Shown one piece after another: positions 15,574 to 24,857 of a stretch of DNA of 39,901 nucleotides. The position numbers and the translations under genes are program-made. How positions within the stretch are numbered: the stretch's first letter is position 1; each line of letters starts with the position of its first letter. The notes under the pieces were generated by a model that saw nothing but the letters and a program-made list of their open reading frames with translations, did no database searches and was not told where the DNA came from. The DNA lies in contig NZ_JAEVHM010000038.1 of NCBI RefSeq assembly GCF_016802865.1, positions 1-39,901 on the forward strand. Direction: 5' to 3'. Origin of the DNA: Micromonospora parastrephiae. GTDB lineage: Bacteria > Actinomycetota > Actinomycetes > Mycobacteriales > Micromonosporaceae.

Positions 15574-16566
15574 ATGCGATCTCGCGTGACCCTGGTGCTC
15601 GCCGTCGCGGCGGTCCTGCTCGGTGGCGTCCTGCTGGTTCCCACCGCGTACGCCCGGCTGGCCGACGACACCAGCGGCGGAGGCGGAGGCGGCGGCACCG
15701 CCTCGACCGTGGCCGCGCCGGCACCCGCACCGCCGCCACCGCCCACCCTGGCCGCCGGCCCGGTGGCGGTGAGCTTCAAGGGCGAGTTTTTCTCGTGGGC
15801 GCTGATGGACCGGCAGACGGGCAAGATCTCCGGGTCGCCGAACATGACCTCGACCAGCTCCACCGAGTCGATGATCAAGGCGTGGATCGTTTCCGACTAC
15901 CTGCGGCAGCTCAAGGACACAGAGCCGTCCGCGGCGTTGAAGGAGGCGGCACGGCTCGCCATCATCGACAGCAACGACGGCGCGGCCAACAAGATCCACG
16001 CCGCTGCCGGCGGCTCGTACAAGCCCTCGACCAGCAGCACGCCCGACGCGGTTATCCAGCGAGCGATCACCATCTGCGGGCTGACCGACACCAAGCGCGG
16101 CAACGTCAAGCCGTACACCGGCTACTGGAGCTTCACCCGGATGTCGCCCCGCGACGCGGTCCGGCTCGGGGACTGCATCGCCGACGGCAAGGCCGCCGGC
16201 CCGAAGTGGACCAAGTGGGTGCTTGAGCAGATGAGCGAGGTACGCGGCACCACAGCGGCCAAGGACCAGAAGGCGTCGTACGGCGGCGGCCGCTGGGGGA
16301 TCATCGACGGCCTGCCCAAGTCGATCACCGCCCAGGGTCCGGTCAGCATCAAGAACGGGTGGACCCCGATCGCCTACGACAGCAACTGGCACGTCAACTG
16401 CCTGGCCGTCAACGGCAGATGGAGCCTCGCGGTGATGCTGCGCTACCCAGTCCGAAACGGGCTGGACTACGGCGCGCAGGTCTGCGCCAGCGTGGCCACC
16501 CAGTTGGTCACCCCGCAGCCGGGCGCCGCGTTGAAGGTGCCGCAGCAACCGGTCGGGAGGCTCTGA
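15574..16566 (+). CDS. Exported beta-lactamase-fold serine hydrolase, copy 1
   Basis: This 330-residue secreted protein has the penicillin-recognising enzyme fold. A signal peptide or anchor spans residues 1-28, followed by a Gly run and an Ala/Pro-rich linker to about residue 62. The active-site motifs are S99-M-I-K102 (SxxK), S133-N-D135 in the SxN position, and K260-N-G262 in place of KTG. The second motif is SND rather than the usual SDN found in copy 2. The ATG at 15574 has GGAG 12 nt upstream. Its stop overlaps the start of copy 2 by 1 nt (TGATG). It could be a beta-lactamase, a small D,D-peptidase or a catalytically weak homologue; the substrate is unknown. Confidence 0.82.
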   Translation: MRSRVTLVLAVAAVLLGGVLLVPTAYARLADDTSGGGGGGGTASTVAAPAPAPPPPPTLAAGPVAVSFKGEFFSWALMDRQTGKISGSPNMTSTSSTESMIKAWIVSDYLRQLKDTEPSAALKEAARLAIIDSNDGAANKIHAAAGGSYKPSTSSTPDAVIQRAITICGLTDTKRGNVKPYTGYWSFTRMSPRDAVRLGDCIADGKAAGPKWTKWVLEQMSEVRGTTAAKDQKASYGGGRWGIIDGLPKSITAQGPVSIKNGWTPIAYDSNWHVNCLAVNGRWSLAVMLRYPVRNGLDYGAQVCASVATQLVTPQPGAALKVPQQPVGRL

Positions 16567-17522
16567 TGGGCAACCGCCGGGCAGACCGAAGCGGCGGCGG
16601 TGAGGCGTCCCCGCTGCGGCTGGTCGCCATCGCGGTCATCCTGATCGGGCTGGTGCTGGTGTCGCTACGGCTGCTGCCGGGGTCGCCGTTCGAGTCGTCG
16701 GCTGCCGCCAAGTGGGGTGAGTCCGACACGGCCAGCGACCGCTCCACCGGTGCGGCCACCGACCGCAGGGCCCGCCAGCCGGTCCCGCCGTCGCCGAGCC
16801 CCAGCCCGTCGCTGGAGCCGCTGCCATTCGTGGCCAAGGATCTCAACCTCGACATCGAGGGCTGGTACTCCTGGAGCGTGCTGGACCGCCGGACCGGAAA
16901 AATCATCGGTTCGAAGAACATGGGCGAGACCAGCACCACCGCCTCGATGATCAAGTCTTGGATCGTCGCCGACTACCTGCGTCGCGCGGCCGACAGCGGC
17001 CAGACGCCGAGCGACGCGAAACTCGCCGACGCGACCCAAATCATCCGGGACAGCGACAACACCCGAGCCGAGCAGTTCTACAACTCGGTGGGCCGGGACG
17101 CCTCGATCAAGCGGCTGATCTCCATGTGCAAGCTGACCGACAGCAGCGTCGCCCCCGACAAGGGCTGGTCCCGGACGGCGCTCTCCCCGCGCGACACCGC
17201 CCGCCTGGGCAACTGCATCGCCACCGGCACCGCCGCCGGGCCGAAGTGGACCACGTGGCTGCTCAACGAGATGCGACTGGTGCGCGGCGCGGGTGACTTC
17301 GGCATCCGCAAGGCGTTCCCGGCTGCCGAGCAGAAGCAGATCGCCATCAAGAACGGGTGGATCGACCGGACCAGGGAGCAGGAGATGCACATCAACTGCC
17401 TGGCCATCGGCGACACCTGGACGATGGGCGTGATGGTCAAGTACCCGATCGGCATGGGCTACGACTACGGCATGAAGAACTGCGAGAAGATCACCGAGGC
17501 GCTGCTCCGCCCCGGCGTCTGA
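16566..17522 (+). CDS. Exported beta-lactamase-fold serine hydrolase, copy 2
   Basis: This 318-residue paralogue of the preceding gene appears to be a tandem duplication. The N-terminus is basic with one membrane segment (about residues 18-38), followed by a Ser/Pro linker. Motifs are S127-M-I-K130, canonical S163-D-N165 and K262-N-G264. Both copies share the framework WSxxDRxTGKIxGSxNM and IKNGW, and each has paired cysteines around residues 188-217 and later. The ATG at 16566 follows GGGAGG and overlaps the upstream stop. Unlike copy 1 it looks like a membrane-anchored enzyme. The conserved Cys pairs suggest disulfides outside the cell. Confidence 0.82.
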   Translation: MGNRRADRSGGGEASPLRLVAIAVILIGLVLVSLRLLPGSPFESSAAAKWGESDTASDRSTGAATDRRARQPVPPSPSPSPSLEPLPFVAKDLNLDIEGWYSWSVLDRRTGKIIGSKNMGETSTTASMIKSWIVADYLRRAADSGQTPSDAKLADATQIIRDSDNTRAEQFYNSVGRDASIKRLISMCKLTDSSVAPDKGWSRTALSPRDTARLGNCIATGTAAGPKWTTWLLNEMRLVRGAGDFGIRKAFPAAEQKQIAIKNGWIDRTREQEMHINCLAIGDTWTMGVMVKYPIGMGYDYGMKNCEKITEALLRPGV

Positions 17523-17548
17523 CCCGCGGCTCAGCGCGGCCCGGCGGG

Positions 17549-17551
<3 letters not shown>
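17520..17551. terminator. Bidirectional hairpin formed by two convergent gene ends
   Basis: TGACCCGC (17520-17527) and GCGGGTCA (17544-17551) are perfect 8-bp inverted repeats. The outer ends are the stop codon of the copy-2 hydrolase and the stop codon of mqnA. It can end transcription from both sides. Confidence 0.5.
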
Positions 17552-18553
<1,002 letters not shown>

Positions 18554-19189
18554 TCAGCCGGCGCCGTGCGACGGGGTAGGCGCGTCGAGGGCCGGCGCCA
18601 CGACGGCGAACGCCCGGTCGGTCAGCTCGGCCAGGTGCTGCTCGTCGTCACCCGCCTGCCACTGCCGGAGCACCGTGTCCAACGCCAGCAGGGTCATCCC
18701 GGCGGCCATCCGCGGGTAGGGGTCGGTGTCCGGGTCGAGGCCACGGCGGGCGGCCAGTTCGGCGGCCAGGTCGGCGCGCCACTGGATCTGGCGTTCCAGC
18801 CAGCGGGCCTGCAGGGCAGGGGTGTCCAGGATCAGACGGACCACGACCCGGGCTCGCTCGGAGTGGTCAGGCCGGTCGGTGCAGGCGGCGAACGGCACCC
18901 AGACGGCATGGCGCAACGCGACCGACGGCGGCTCCGCAGGGGGGCGCGCGGCGAGTTCGGCGACGATGCCCGCGCTCATGTCGGCAAGGAACCGGACGAC
19001 CACGTCCTCCTTGGACGCGAAGTAGCGGAAGAAGGTGCGGCGCGACATGCCGGCCGCCGCCACGATCTCGTCGACGGTCACCGCGTCGAAGCCCTTGGTG
19101 GCGAGCAGCATCAGGGCGGCGTCGCGCAACTCGTCGGCGACGAGCTGACGTTTGCGTTCGGCCATGGTGCTGTCTGCACGGGAGCTCAT
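18554..19189 (-). CDS. TetR-family transcriptional regulator
   Basis: This 211-residue repressor-type protein carries an N-terminal helix-turn-helix around residues 14-60 (VADELRDAALMLLATKGFDAVTVDEIVAAAGMSRRTFFRYFASKEDVV). The C-terminal half is a helical ligand-binding domain of unknown specificity. The ATG at 19187-19189 lies 80 bp from the divergent SDR gene. The intergenic DNA holds two matching TGCC-N6-GGCA palindromes, so it probably represses the SDR gene and itself. Such pairs often respond to a small hydrophobic substrate of the SDR enzyme. Confidence 0.93.
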   Translation of the reverse strand: MSSRADSTMAERKRQLVADELRDAALMLLATKGFDAVTVDEIVAAAGMSRRTFFRYFASKEDVVVRFLADMSAGIVAELAARPPAEPPSVALRHAVWVPFAACTDRPDHSERARVVVRLILDTPALQARWLERQIQWRADLAAELAARRGLDPDTDPYPRMAAGMTLLALDTVLRQWQAGDDEQHLAELTDRAFAVVAPALDAPTPSHGAG

Positions 19190-19205
19190 TGGGCGATGCT
19201 ACGTC

Positions 19206-19221
19206 ATGCCTACTCTGGCAT
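19206..19221. promoter_or_regulatory. TetR operator candidate 1
   Basis: ATGCC-TACTCT-GGCAT is a perfect inverted repeat. It sits 17 bp upstream of the tetR ATG, where bound protein would block its own expression. It shares TGCC-N6-GGCA with candidate 2. Confidence 0.6.
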
Positions 19222-19233
19222 CCCGCGTATCTC

Positions 19234-19262
19234 TTGACACTCAGTGCCACCAACGGCACAGT
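19234..19262 (+). promoter_or_regulatory. SDR promoter with TetR operator candidate 2 in its spacer
   Basis: TTGACA at 19234-19239 is a consensus -35. CACAGT 17 nt later (19257-19262) is a weak -10. Transcription would start about at the ATG (19270), giving a leaderless or nearly leaderless message. GTGCC-ACCAAC-GGCAC (19244-19259) lies almost wholly in the spacer and matches candidate 1, a classic position for repression. Confidence 0.55.
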
Positions 19263-19269
19263 GGGACGC

Positions 19270-20208
19270 ATGACTGTCGATGGCTGGACCACGGACCGGA
19301 TCCCCGACCTGAGCGGCCGCACCTTCGTCGTCACCGGAGCCACGAGCGGGCTCGGCCTGGTCACCACCCGGGCACTCGCCGCCCGCGGCGCGCGCGTGGT
19401 GCTGGCCGTCCGCGACGAGGAGAAGGGCCACCGTGTGGCTGCCGACACCGTGGCCGCCCGGCCCGGTGTCGACCTGGAGGTACGGCAGGTCGACCTGGCC
19501 GACCTCGACTCGGTGCGGCGGTTCGCCGACCGGATGCACGCCGAGCATCGCCGGGTAGACGTACTGATCAACAACGCCGGGGTGATGGCCACGCCGCGCA
19601 CCCTCAGCCCACAGGGCCACGAGCTGCAGTTCGCCACCAATCACCTCGGACACTTCGCCCTCACCGGGCTCCTGCTCGAGCTGTTGCTGGCCGGCCGTGA
19701 CCCGCGGGTGGTCACCGTCACCTCGATCAACCACCGGCAGGCAAAGCCGTCCTTCGCCGACCCGACCGGCGAGCGGGCGTACTCCCCGATGGGCTTCTAC
19801 AACAGGTCCAAGCTGGCCAACGCGATCTTCGGCTGCGAGCTGCACCGCCGGCTCAGCGCCGCGGGCAGCCCGTTACGAAGCATCCTCGCCCACCCCGGCT
19901 ACACCGACACGAACCTGCAGACCAGCGCCACCACCCCGATCTGGCGGGTACTGCTGGGCCGGATCGGCAACCCCCTTCTCGCCCAGCCGGTCGAGCGCGG
20001 CGCCTGGCCGCAGTTGTTCGCCGCCACCGATCCCACGGCGCGGCCAGGCCAGCTCGTCGCCCCCGGCGGGCCGGCGGAGCTGCGCGGCCACCCCGCGCCG
20101 GGCAAGCTGGCCGCGGCCGCGACCGACCCGGACCACGGCCGGCGCCTGTGGGAGCTGTCCGAACAGGCCACCGGCGTACGGTTCGGTTCGCTGCGGCCAG
20201 CCAGCTGA
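19270..20208 (+). CDS. Short-chain dehydrogenase/reductase
   Basis: This 312-residue NAD(P)-dependent oxidoreductase is of the retinol/protochlorophyllide-reductase-like branch. The cofactor motif is T22-G-A-T-S-G-L-G29, NNAG is at 101-104, and the catalytic YxxxK is Y177-N-R-S-K181. The ATG at 19270 is the only start consistent with the promoter and operators. The substrate is unknown. It is divergent from and probably controlled by the TetR protein. A DoxX-like membrane gene follows 116 bp downstream. Confidence 0.93.
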   Translation: MTVDGWTTDRIPDLSGRTFVVTGATSGLGLVTTRALAARGARVVLAVRDEEKGHRVAADTVAARPGVDLEVRQVDLADLDSVRRFADRMHAEHRRVDVLINNAGVMATPRTLSPQGHELQFATNHLGHFALTGLLLELLLAGRDPRVVTVTSINHRQAKPSFADPTGERAYSPMGFYNRSKLANAIFGCELHRRLSAAGSPLRSILAHPGYTDTNLQTSATTPIWRVLLGRIGNPLLAQPVERGAWPQLFAATDPTARPGQLVAPGGPAELRGHPAPGKLAAAATDPDHGRRLWELSEQATGVRFGSLRPAS

Positions 20209-20324
20209 CCGGCCACCCGTCACCCGAGCGACCGGACGAACACCGCGCTGAGGGCCGTCACCAGCGGCAGCGGTCACACCCCACCGCGCCGGCTCGTCCT
20301 TCCCGCAACCACGAAGGAGAGCTG

Positions 20325-20675
20325 ATGTTCGCCGCCCACGTCACGGTCACCATCCTCGCGTCGGTCTTCACCGGCATCGCCGCCGTCACCTACCTGATCG
20401 GCCACGACTATCCCAAGGCCCAGGCGGACATGAAACGCGTGCCCAGGTCGTGGTTACCGGTGTTGGGGACGTTGCTGGCCGCGGGTTCCGCGGGTCTACT
20501 GGCCGGGTTCGCCGTGCCACTGCTGGGCACACTCGCCGCCGCTGGTCTCGTGCTGTACTTCCTCGGCGCGCTCGTTGCGCACCTCCGCGTCGGTTCCCGT
20601 CAGCTTGTGGGATGGGCGGTGTTCTTCTTCACCGCGGTGGCGGCGTTGACCGTGAACCTGACCTACCACTGGTAA
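20325..20675 (+). CDS. DoxX-like small membrane protein
   Basis: This 116-residue integral membrane protein has four hydrophobic segments (about residues 5-25, 43-63, 65-88 and 93-114). It fits the DoxX/SURF4-like fold, whose members are linked to redox and quinone processes in some bacteria. The ATG at 20325 follows AAGGAGAG. It may be co-transcribed with the SDR gene 116 bp upstream. I cannot assign a reaction. Confidence 0.78.
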   Translation: MFAAHVTVTILASVFTGIAAVTYLIGHDYPKAQADMKRVPRSWLPVLGTLLAAGSAGLLAGFAVPLLGTLAAAGLVLYFLGALVAHLRVGSRQLVGWAVFFFTAVAALTVNLTYHW

Positions 20676-20828
20676 TTCGGTGGAGGGAACGGTCGGAAGG
20701 GCGTAGGGTTGCAGCCCGCTTGACGGCCGAGGTGAGCTGCACCGGAACGGACGTCCCCGCGCCGGGCGGCCGGCCATCCGGCCCCGGACACGCGAGCGAG
20801 CAGCAGATGTGAACGATGGGACGTCAGC

Positions 20829-22967
20829 ATGCCCGCACTTGACCTCGACACCCACCTCGACGACACCCACCTCGATGCGGACCTGGCGTCCGAGCGCGCA
20901 CACCTGGACACGTCGCGGGCGGCGCTGCGACGGATGCGGGAGCGGGCCGAAGCGCTCTTCTCGACCGGTGACCAGGTCGCCGGAGACGCGTACGCGGCCG
21001 AGACACTCGGCCGCACGCTGGCCCGCCGGGTGGCGGAACTCGCCGACGACCCGACCACGCCGCTGTTCTTCGGCCGCCTCGACTTCGCCGGAACCCCGCA
21101 GGGCGAGGGAACGGACGGCGGAGATCCGGCGGACGCGACCGGCGGCGCCGCCCCGGCGACGAGCACCGGCGATCACGACGGTCGTCGGTACCACGTGGGG
21201 CGACGGCACGTCACCGATGAGCACGGCGAGCCGTTGGTGCTGGACTGGCGCGCGCCGATCTCCCGGTCGTTCTACCGGGCCAGCGCACGGGATCCGCAGG
21301 GGGTGGCGGTCCGGCGGCGGTTCGGGTTCAGCAACGGGGTGCTGACCAGCTTCGAGGACGAGCGGCTGGATCGGGGCGAGGAACTCGGTACGACCAGCCG
21401 GATCCTCACCGCCGAGATCGAGCGGCCGCGCGTCGGGCCGATGCGCGACATCGTCGCCACCATCCAACCGGAGCAGGACGAGCTGGTCCGGGCCGATCTG
21501 GCCGACTCGATCTGTGTGCAGGGCGCTCCGGGGACCGGGAAGACGGCTGTCGGCCTGCACCGGGCCGCGTACCTGCTCTACCTGCATCGGGAGCGGCTGC
21601 GGCGGGCTGGCGTGCTGATCGTCGGACCGAACCGGGCGTTTCTGTCGTACATCGCGGCGGTGCTGCCGGCGCTCGGCGAGGTCGAGGTCGAGCAGGCCAC
21701 GGTGGAGGAACTGATCTCGCGGGTGCCGGTCCGGGCGGTCGAGGCGCCGACGGTGGCCGCTCTCAAGCACGACGCGCGGATGGCGAGCGTGCTGCACCGC
21801 GCGGCGCAGGCACAGATCGGCGCCCCGACCGACTCGATCACCGTGTCGGACGGCTCGTTCCGGTGGCGGATCGGTGTGGAGCCGCTGCACCGGATCGTGG
21901 AGGAGACCCGCCGGGAGGGGCTGCCGTACGGCACCGGCCGTGAGCGGGTCCGGGCGCGGGTGGTGAGCCTGCTGCAACGGCAGGCCGAGGCGCGGCGGGC
22001 GGAATCGCCCAGCGACGGCTGGCTGCGCCGGATGGGCCGGTGCCGACCGGTCGTCGACTTCCTGGACGCGGTCTGGCCGGCGCTCACCCCCGAAGGCTTG
22101 GTGCACGGCCTGCTGTCCGACCCGGCCCGGCTCGCCGCCGCGGCGGACGGCCTGCTCAGCGACGCCGAGCAGGCATCGCTGGTCTGGGCGAAGCCGGCCC
22201 GTACCGCGAAGGCGACCCGCTGGACCGCCGCCGACGCGGTGCTGGTCGACGAGGCGGCCGGGCTGTTGGAACGACCGTCCGGGTTCGGGCACGTGGTGGT
22301 GGACGAGGCGCAGGACCTCTCGCCGATGCAGTGCCGCGCCATCGCCCGGCGCAGCGAGCACGGCTCGGTCACCCTGCTCGGTGACCTCGCGCAGGGCACC
22401 GCGCCGTGGGCGGCGACGGACTGGCGCGAGTCCCTGGCCCACCTGGGCAAGCCGGACGCCGTGGTGGTCCCGTTGACTGTCGGTTTCCGGGTGCCCGCGG
22501 CGGTGGTCGCGTTCGCCAACCTGCTGCTGCCGGCGCTCGCCGTGGACGTACCCCCGGCCGAGTCGTTGCGCCGCGACGGCGGCCTGGACGTGCGGACGGT
22601 GACCGACCTGACCGCGGCGACGGTGGCCGAGGTGCGCGCGGCCCTCGCGCACGACGGCTCGGTCGGTGTGATCGCCGCCGACGACGCCGTCGACGGGCTG
22701 CGCGCGGCGCTGGCCGCAGCCGGCGTCGCGACCACGACCGCCGACGACGTGACGGCCGCGGAGCGCGTCACCGTGGTTCCGGCGACGCTGGTCAAGGGCC
22801 TGGAGTACGACCATGTGGTGGTCGTCGAGCCGGCCGCGATCGTCGCGGCCGAGCCGCGTGGGCTGCACCGGCTGTACGTGGTGCTCACCCGGGCCGTGTC
22901 GCGGCTGTCGGTGCTGCACCACGAGCCCCTGCCCGCGCCACTGCCGAACCAGCCCAACGACCGCTGA
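20829..22967 (+). CDS. helD: HelD-type UvrD-like helicase (RNA polymerase-associated ATPase)
   Basis: HelD proteins are superfamily 1 ATPases that insert into RNA polymerase and recycle stalled or inactive complexes. Some actinobacterial members (HelR) also displace rifamycins. The 712-residue protein has an N-terminal helical arm (about residues 20-75) and a beta region with DEHGEPLVLDWRAPISRSFY. Walker A GAPGTGKT is at 232-239, Walker B DEAQD near 492, and later motifs include TVGFRVPAAVVAF, KGLEYDHVVVVEP and LYVVLTRAVSRL. Length fits class II actinobacterial HelD. The ATG at 20829 has only a weak ribosome site. I saw no clear rifamycin-associated inverted repeat upstream. Confidence 0.9.
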   Translation: MPALDLDTHLDDTHLDADLASERAHLDTSRAALRRMRERAEALFSTGDQVAGDAYAAETLGRTLARRVAELADDPTTPLFFGRLDFAGTPQGEGTDGGDPADATGGAAPATSTGDHDGRRYHVGRRHVTDEHGEPLVLDWRAPISRSFYRASARDPQGVAVRRRFGFSNGVLTSFEDERLDRGEELGTTSRILTAEIERPRVGPMRDIVATIQPEQDELVRADLADSICVQGAPGTGKTAVGLHRAAYLLYLHRERLRRAGVLIVGPNRAFLSYIAAVLPALGEVEVEQATVEELISRVPVRAVEAPTVAALKHDARMASVLHRAAQAQIGAPTDSITVSDGSFRWRIGVEPLHRIVEETRREGLPYGTGRERVRARVVSLLQRQAEARRAESPSDGWLRRMGRCRPVVDFLDAVWPALTPEGLVHGLLSDPARLAAAADGLLSDAEQASLVWAKPARTAKATRWTAADAVLVDEAAGLLERPSGFGHVVVDEAQDLSPMQCRAIARRSEHGSVTLLGDLAQGTAPWAATDWRESLAHLGKPDAVVVPLTVGFRVPAAVVAFANLLLPALAVDVPPAESLRRDGGLDVRTVTDLTAATVAEVRAALAHDGSVGVIAADDAVDGLRAALAAAGVATTTADDVTAAERVTVVPATLVKGLEYDHVVVVEPAAIVAAEPRGLHRLYVVLTRAVSRLSVLHHEPLPAPLPNQPNDR

Positions 22968-22978
22968 GGGGTCAGCGG
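22961..22978. terminator. Hairpin at convergent helD / PH-like gene ends
   Basis: CCGCTGA (22961-22967) and TCAGCGG (22972-22978) pair perfectly around GGGG. Each arm contains a stop codon of one of the two converging genes, which are only 4 bp apart. A short bidirectional terminator is likely. Confidence 0.45.
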
Positions 22979-23577
22979 CGGCTCAGGGCCGCGGCGATCT
23001 CGCGCAGCGGCGTGCCGGACTCGGCGATCGGCACGGTGAAGGCCAACCACGAGCCGTCGGTGAACTCCACCCGGAGCCGCTTCGGGTTGAGCCGGTGCCA
23101 GCCCACCCGGGCGGCGGCGACCTCGGCCCGGGGCACCGACCAGACGATCGTCGTCTCGGCTGCCGCCCGCTCGTCGTCGGCCTGGCTCGACCAGAGCTTG
23201 ACCGGCCCGGACGCGCAGACGAGGAACCGCTGGTCGGTGACGGCGAGGATCGTGTCCTTGATCGAGGTCGCGGGCGGCACCGGCCGGCGGGCGTACTGGA
23301 GAGTGGACGCCGCCGAACCGGGAGCGCCACGACCGGCCACCCCGTGCGTGACCCGGTCGACCAGCCGGTCCCCCGCCGGAAAGGAGACCAGCGGCGAGAT
23401 CAGGTTGAGCAGCACGCCGGAGACAACGCCTCCGGCGCGGGAGGGTTCGGGTCGCTGCGGGTCCGGCGGGTCGGGCGGCAGGACGCCCTGGGCGATTCCC
23501 GTCTTCGCGACGGCGAGCACCTGCTCACCCGGCTCGACGAGCTGGGTGAGCCGAGCGGAATAGTCGAGGTCCGCCAT
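22972..23577 (-). CDS. Hypothetical protein, PH/GRAM-like domain
   Basis: This 201-residue protein is the last gene of the type VII-like operon. A hydrophobic or Pro-rich N-terminal half precedes a C-terminal beta-rich part (ILAVTDQRFLVC, TTIVWSVPRAEVAAARV, LRVEFTDGSWLAFTVP). That pattern resembles bacterial PH/GRAM-like domains that act as phosphoinositide-type or protein-binding modules; the similarity is structural guesswork. The ATG at 23575-23577 lies 4 nt after the YbaB-like stop, so translation is coupled. No enzyme motif is visible. Confidence 0.68.
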   Translation of the reverse strand: MADLDYSARLTQLVEPGEQVLAVAKTGIAQGVLPPDPPDPQRPEPSRAGGVVSGVLLNLISPLVSFPAGDRLVDRVTHGVAGRGAPGSAASTLQYARRPVPPATSIKDTILAVTDQRFLVCASGPVKLWSSQADDERAAAETTIVWSVPRAEVAAARVGWHRLNPKRLRVEFTDGSWLAFTVPIAESGTPLREIAAALSRR

Positions 23578-23581
23578 CGGC

Positions 23582-23920
23582 TCAGTACCGATCCGGGTGG
23601 GGCTGACTCGCGCCGGGAGCGTCGGCCATGACCTCACCCACCAGTTCGCGTACGCGGGCGGCGGCCGCCTCCTGGGCACGCTTTGCGGCGGCGGTGAACT
23701 CCTCGGCCAGCGTGTACGAGTCGAACCGCATGGCCCGGGCGTTGACGTCGGTCGAGACGATCGTGCCGTCCGCCGACGCGGTGACCCGGACCAGACCGGA
23801 GTCGCTGACGCCCTCGGCGCTGCTGTCTTCCAGCTCGGCCATCTTGCCGGCCAGCTCACGCTGCCAGCCGTCCAGGTTGCGGGCCAGCGCCTCGATGCGG
23901 TCCAGACCGGGAAAGGTCAT
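23582..23920 (-). CDS. YbaB/EbfC-like protein
   Basis: This 112-residue protein resembles YbaB/EbfC DNA-binding or nucleoid-associated proteins. It has an N-terminal helix with acidic and basic residues (LARNLDGWQRELAGKMAELE). A central three-strand sheet follows (VRVTASADGTIVSTDVNARA) and then a C-terminal helix. Such variants are often found among ESX/type VII substrate genes in actinobacteria rather than next to recR. The ATG at 23918-23920 follows GAGGGG, 10 nt after the upstream stop. Confidence 0.78.
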   Translation of the reverse strand: MTFPGLDRIEALARNLDGWQRELAGKMAELEDSSAEGVSDSGLVRVTASADGTIVSTDVNARAMRFDSYTLAEEFTAAAKRAQEAAAARVRELVGEVMADAPGASQPHPDRY

Positions 23921-23930
23921 GTCGGTCCCC

Positions 23931-24857
23931 TCAGGTCAGGATTGAGTCGAAGATATTCTGCACGCCCTTGGTGTACGGCCCCAGATCCTCCCGGTAGGTG
24001 CCGTCCACGAGGTAGTTGCGGTCCTTGGTGCCGTCGGAGACGTCGTGCAGCCCGACCCCGGTGTCCAGGAGGGTCCCGCCCAGGCCGGGGATGTTCACCG
24101 GGGACGCCTGGTTGATCAGGAACTTGCCCGGGAAGAGGGTCTTGAATTTCTCGATCTGGAAGGCCCGCGCCTCGGCCGTCCAGCCGGACTTGTTCCACGC
24201 CCGGTACGCCTTCTTCGCCTTGCGGATCTCCAGCACCGCCCGGCGGTACTTCATCAGCAGCTCGGCGACCTTCTGCATCTTGGTGGCCAGCTTCGTGAGG
24301 ATCTCCGCGAACCGCGCGACGATCTTGACCATCCGGCCGACGGTGGCGGCCAGCTTGGCCAGCACCCGGACGACCGTCGCCGCGAGCGAGATGCCGGCGC
24401 TGAGCGCCGCCGCCACCGCCGCGATGATCACCTCGGTGAGGAACCAGAGCAGGAACTCGAGGATCAACTCGACCAGCAGGTTGAACGCGTCGACCGCCGC
24501 GTTGGCCGCGTCGACCAGCACCTCCTTGGTGCCGTCCAGCCCCTTGGCCAGCTCCTCGATCGCCTCCTCCACCGAGGCCATCGACGCGTGGAAGCTCTCG
24601 GCGGCGTCGCCCGTCCAGTAACCGCGCAGCCGGGCCCGGTCCTGGATCTGCTCCCCGGCGATCTCGCGGACCGCCGCGCCGGTGTCCAGGCAAAGCTGCG
24701 CGGCGCGCATCAGGTCGTCCGGCTCGCCCGCGACAAGCTCGAGCAGTTGCTCGAAGGGCCAGAGCACCGCGTTGGACAGGGGCTTGAACGGGTCGGGGGT
24801 GCCGGAGACGATCTGCTCGAAGTAGGTCTTGTTGCGCTGCAACGCCTCGGTGCTCAC
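23931..24857 (-). CDS. WXG100-like large protein, possible type VII secretion substrate
   Basis: This 308-residue protein has an N-terminal helical region carrying W-T-G (RGYWTGDAAESFHASM, about residues 79-94), a WXG100-type motif. A long hydrophobic and amphipathic stretch follows (LLVELILEFLLWFLTEVIIA and beyond, about 120-170), then basic helices. The C-terminal domain of ~90 residues ends in a GTYREDLGPYTKGVQNIF-like tail. The layout suggests a secreted effector or membrane-active protein with a helical leader, but no toxin catalytic motif is recognised. The GTG (24855-24857) overlaps the upstream stop as GTGA. Confidence 0.7.
   Translation of the reverse strand: MSTEALQRNKTYFEQIVSGTPDPFKPLSNAVLWPFEQLLELVAGEPDDLMRAAQLCLDTGAAVREIAGEQIQDRARLRGYWTGDAAESFHASMASVEEAIEELAKGLDGTKEVLVDAANAAVDAFNLLVELILEFLLWFLTEVIIAAVAAALSAGISLAATVVRVLAKLAATVGRMVKIVARFAEILTKLATKMQKVAELLMKYRRAVLEIRKAKKAYRAWNKSGWTAEARAFQIEKFKTLFPGKFLINQASPVNIPGLGGTLLDTGVGLHDVSDGTKDRNYLVDGTYREDLGPYTKGVQNIFDSILT

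Noticed and set aside
20676..20828. Rifamycin-associated regulatory repeat before helD
   Set aside because: I looked for a long inverted repeat of that kind and found only GGG-TTGCAG-CCC, which is too short to call.
20496..22922. An 808-codon minus-strand open frame
   Set aside because: It is antisense to helD, which has complete helicase motifs. The frame shows only composition-driven sequence.
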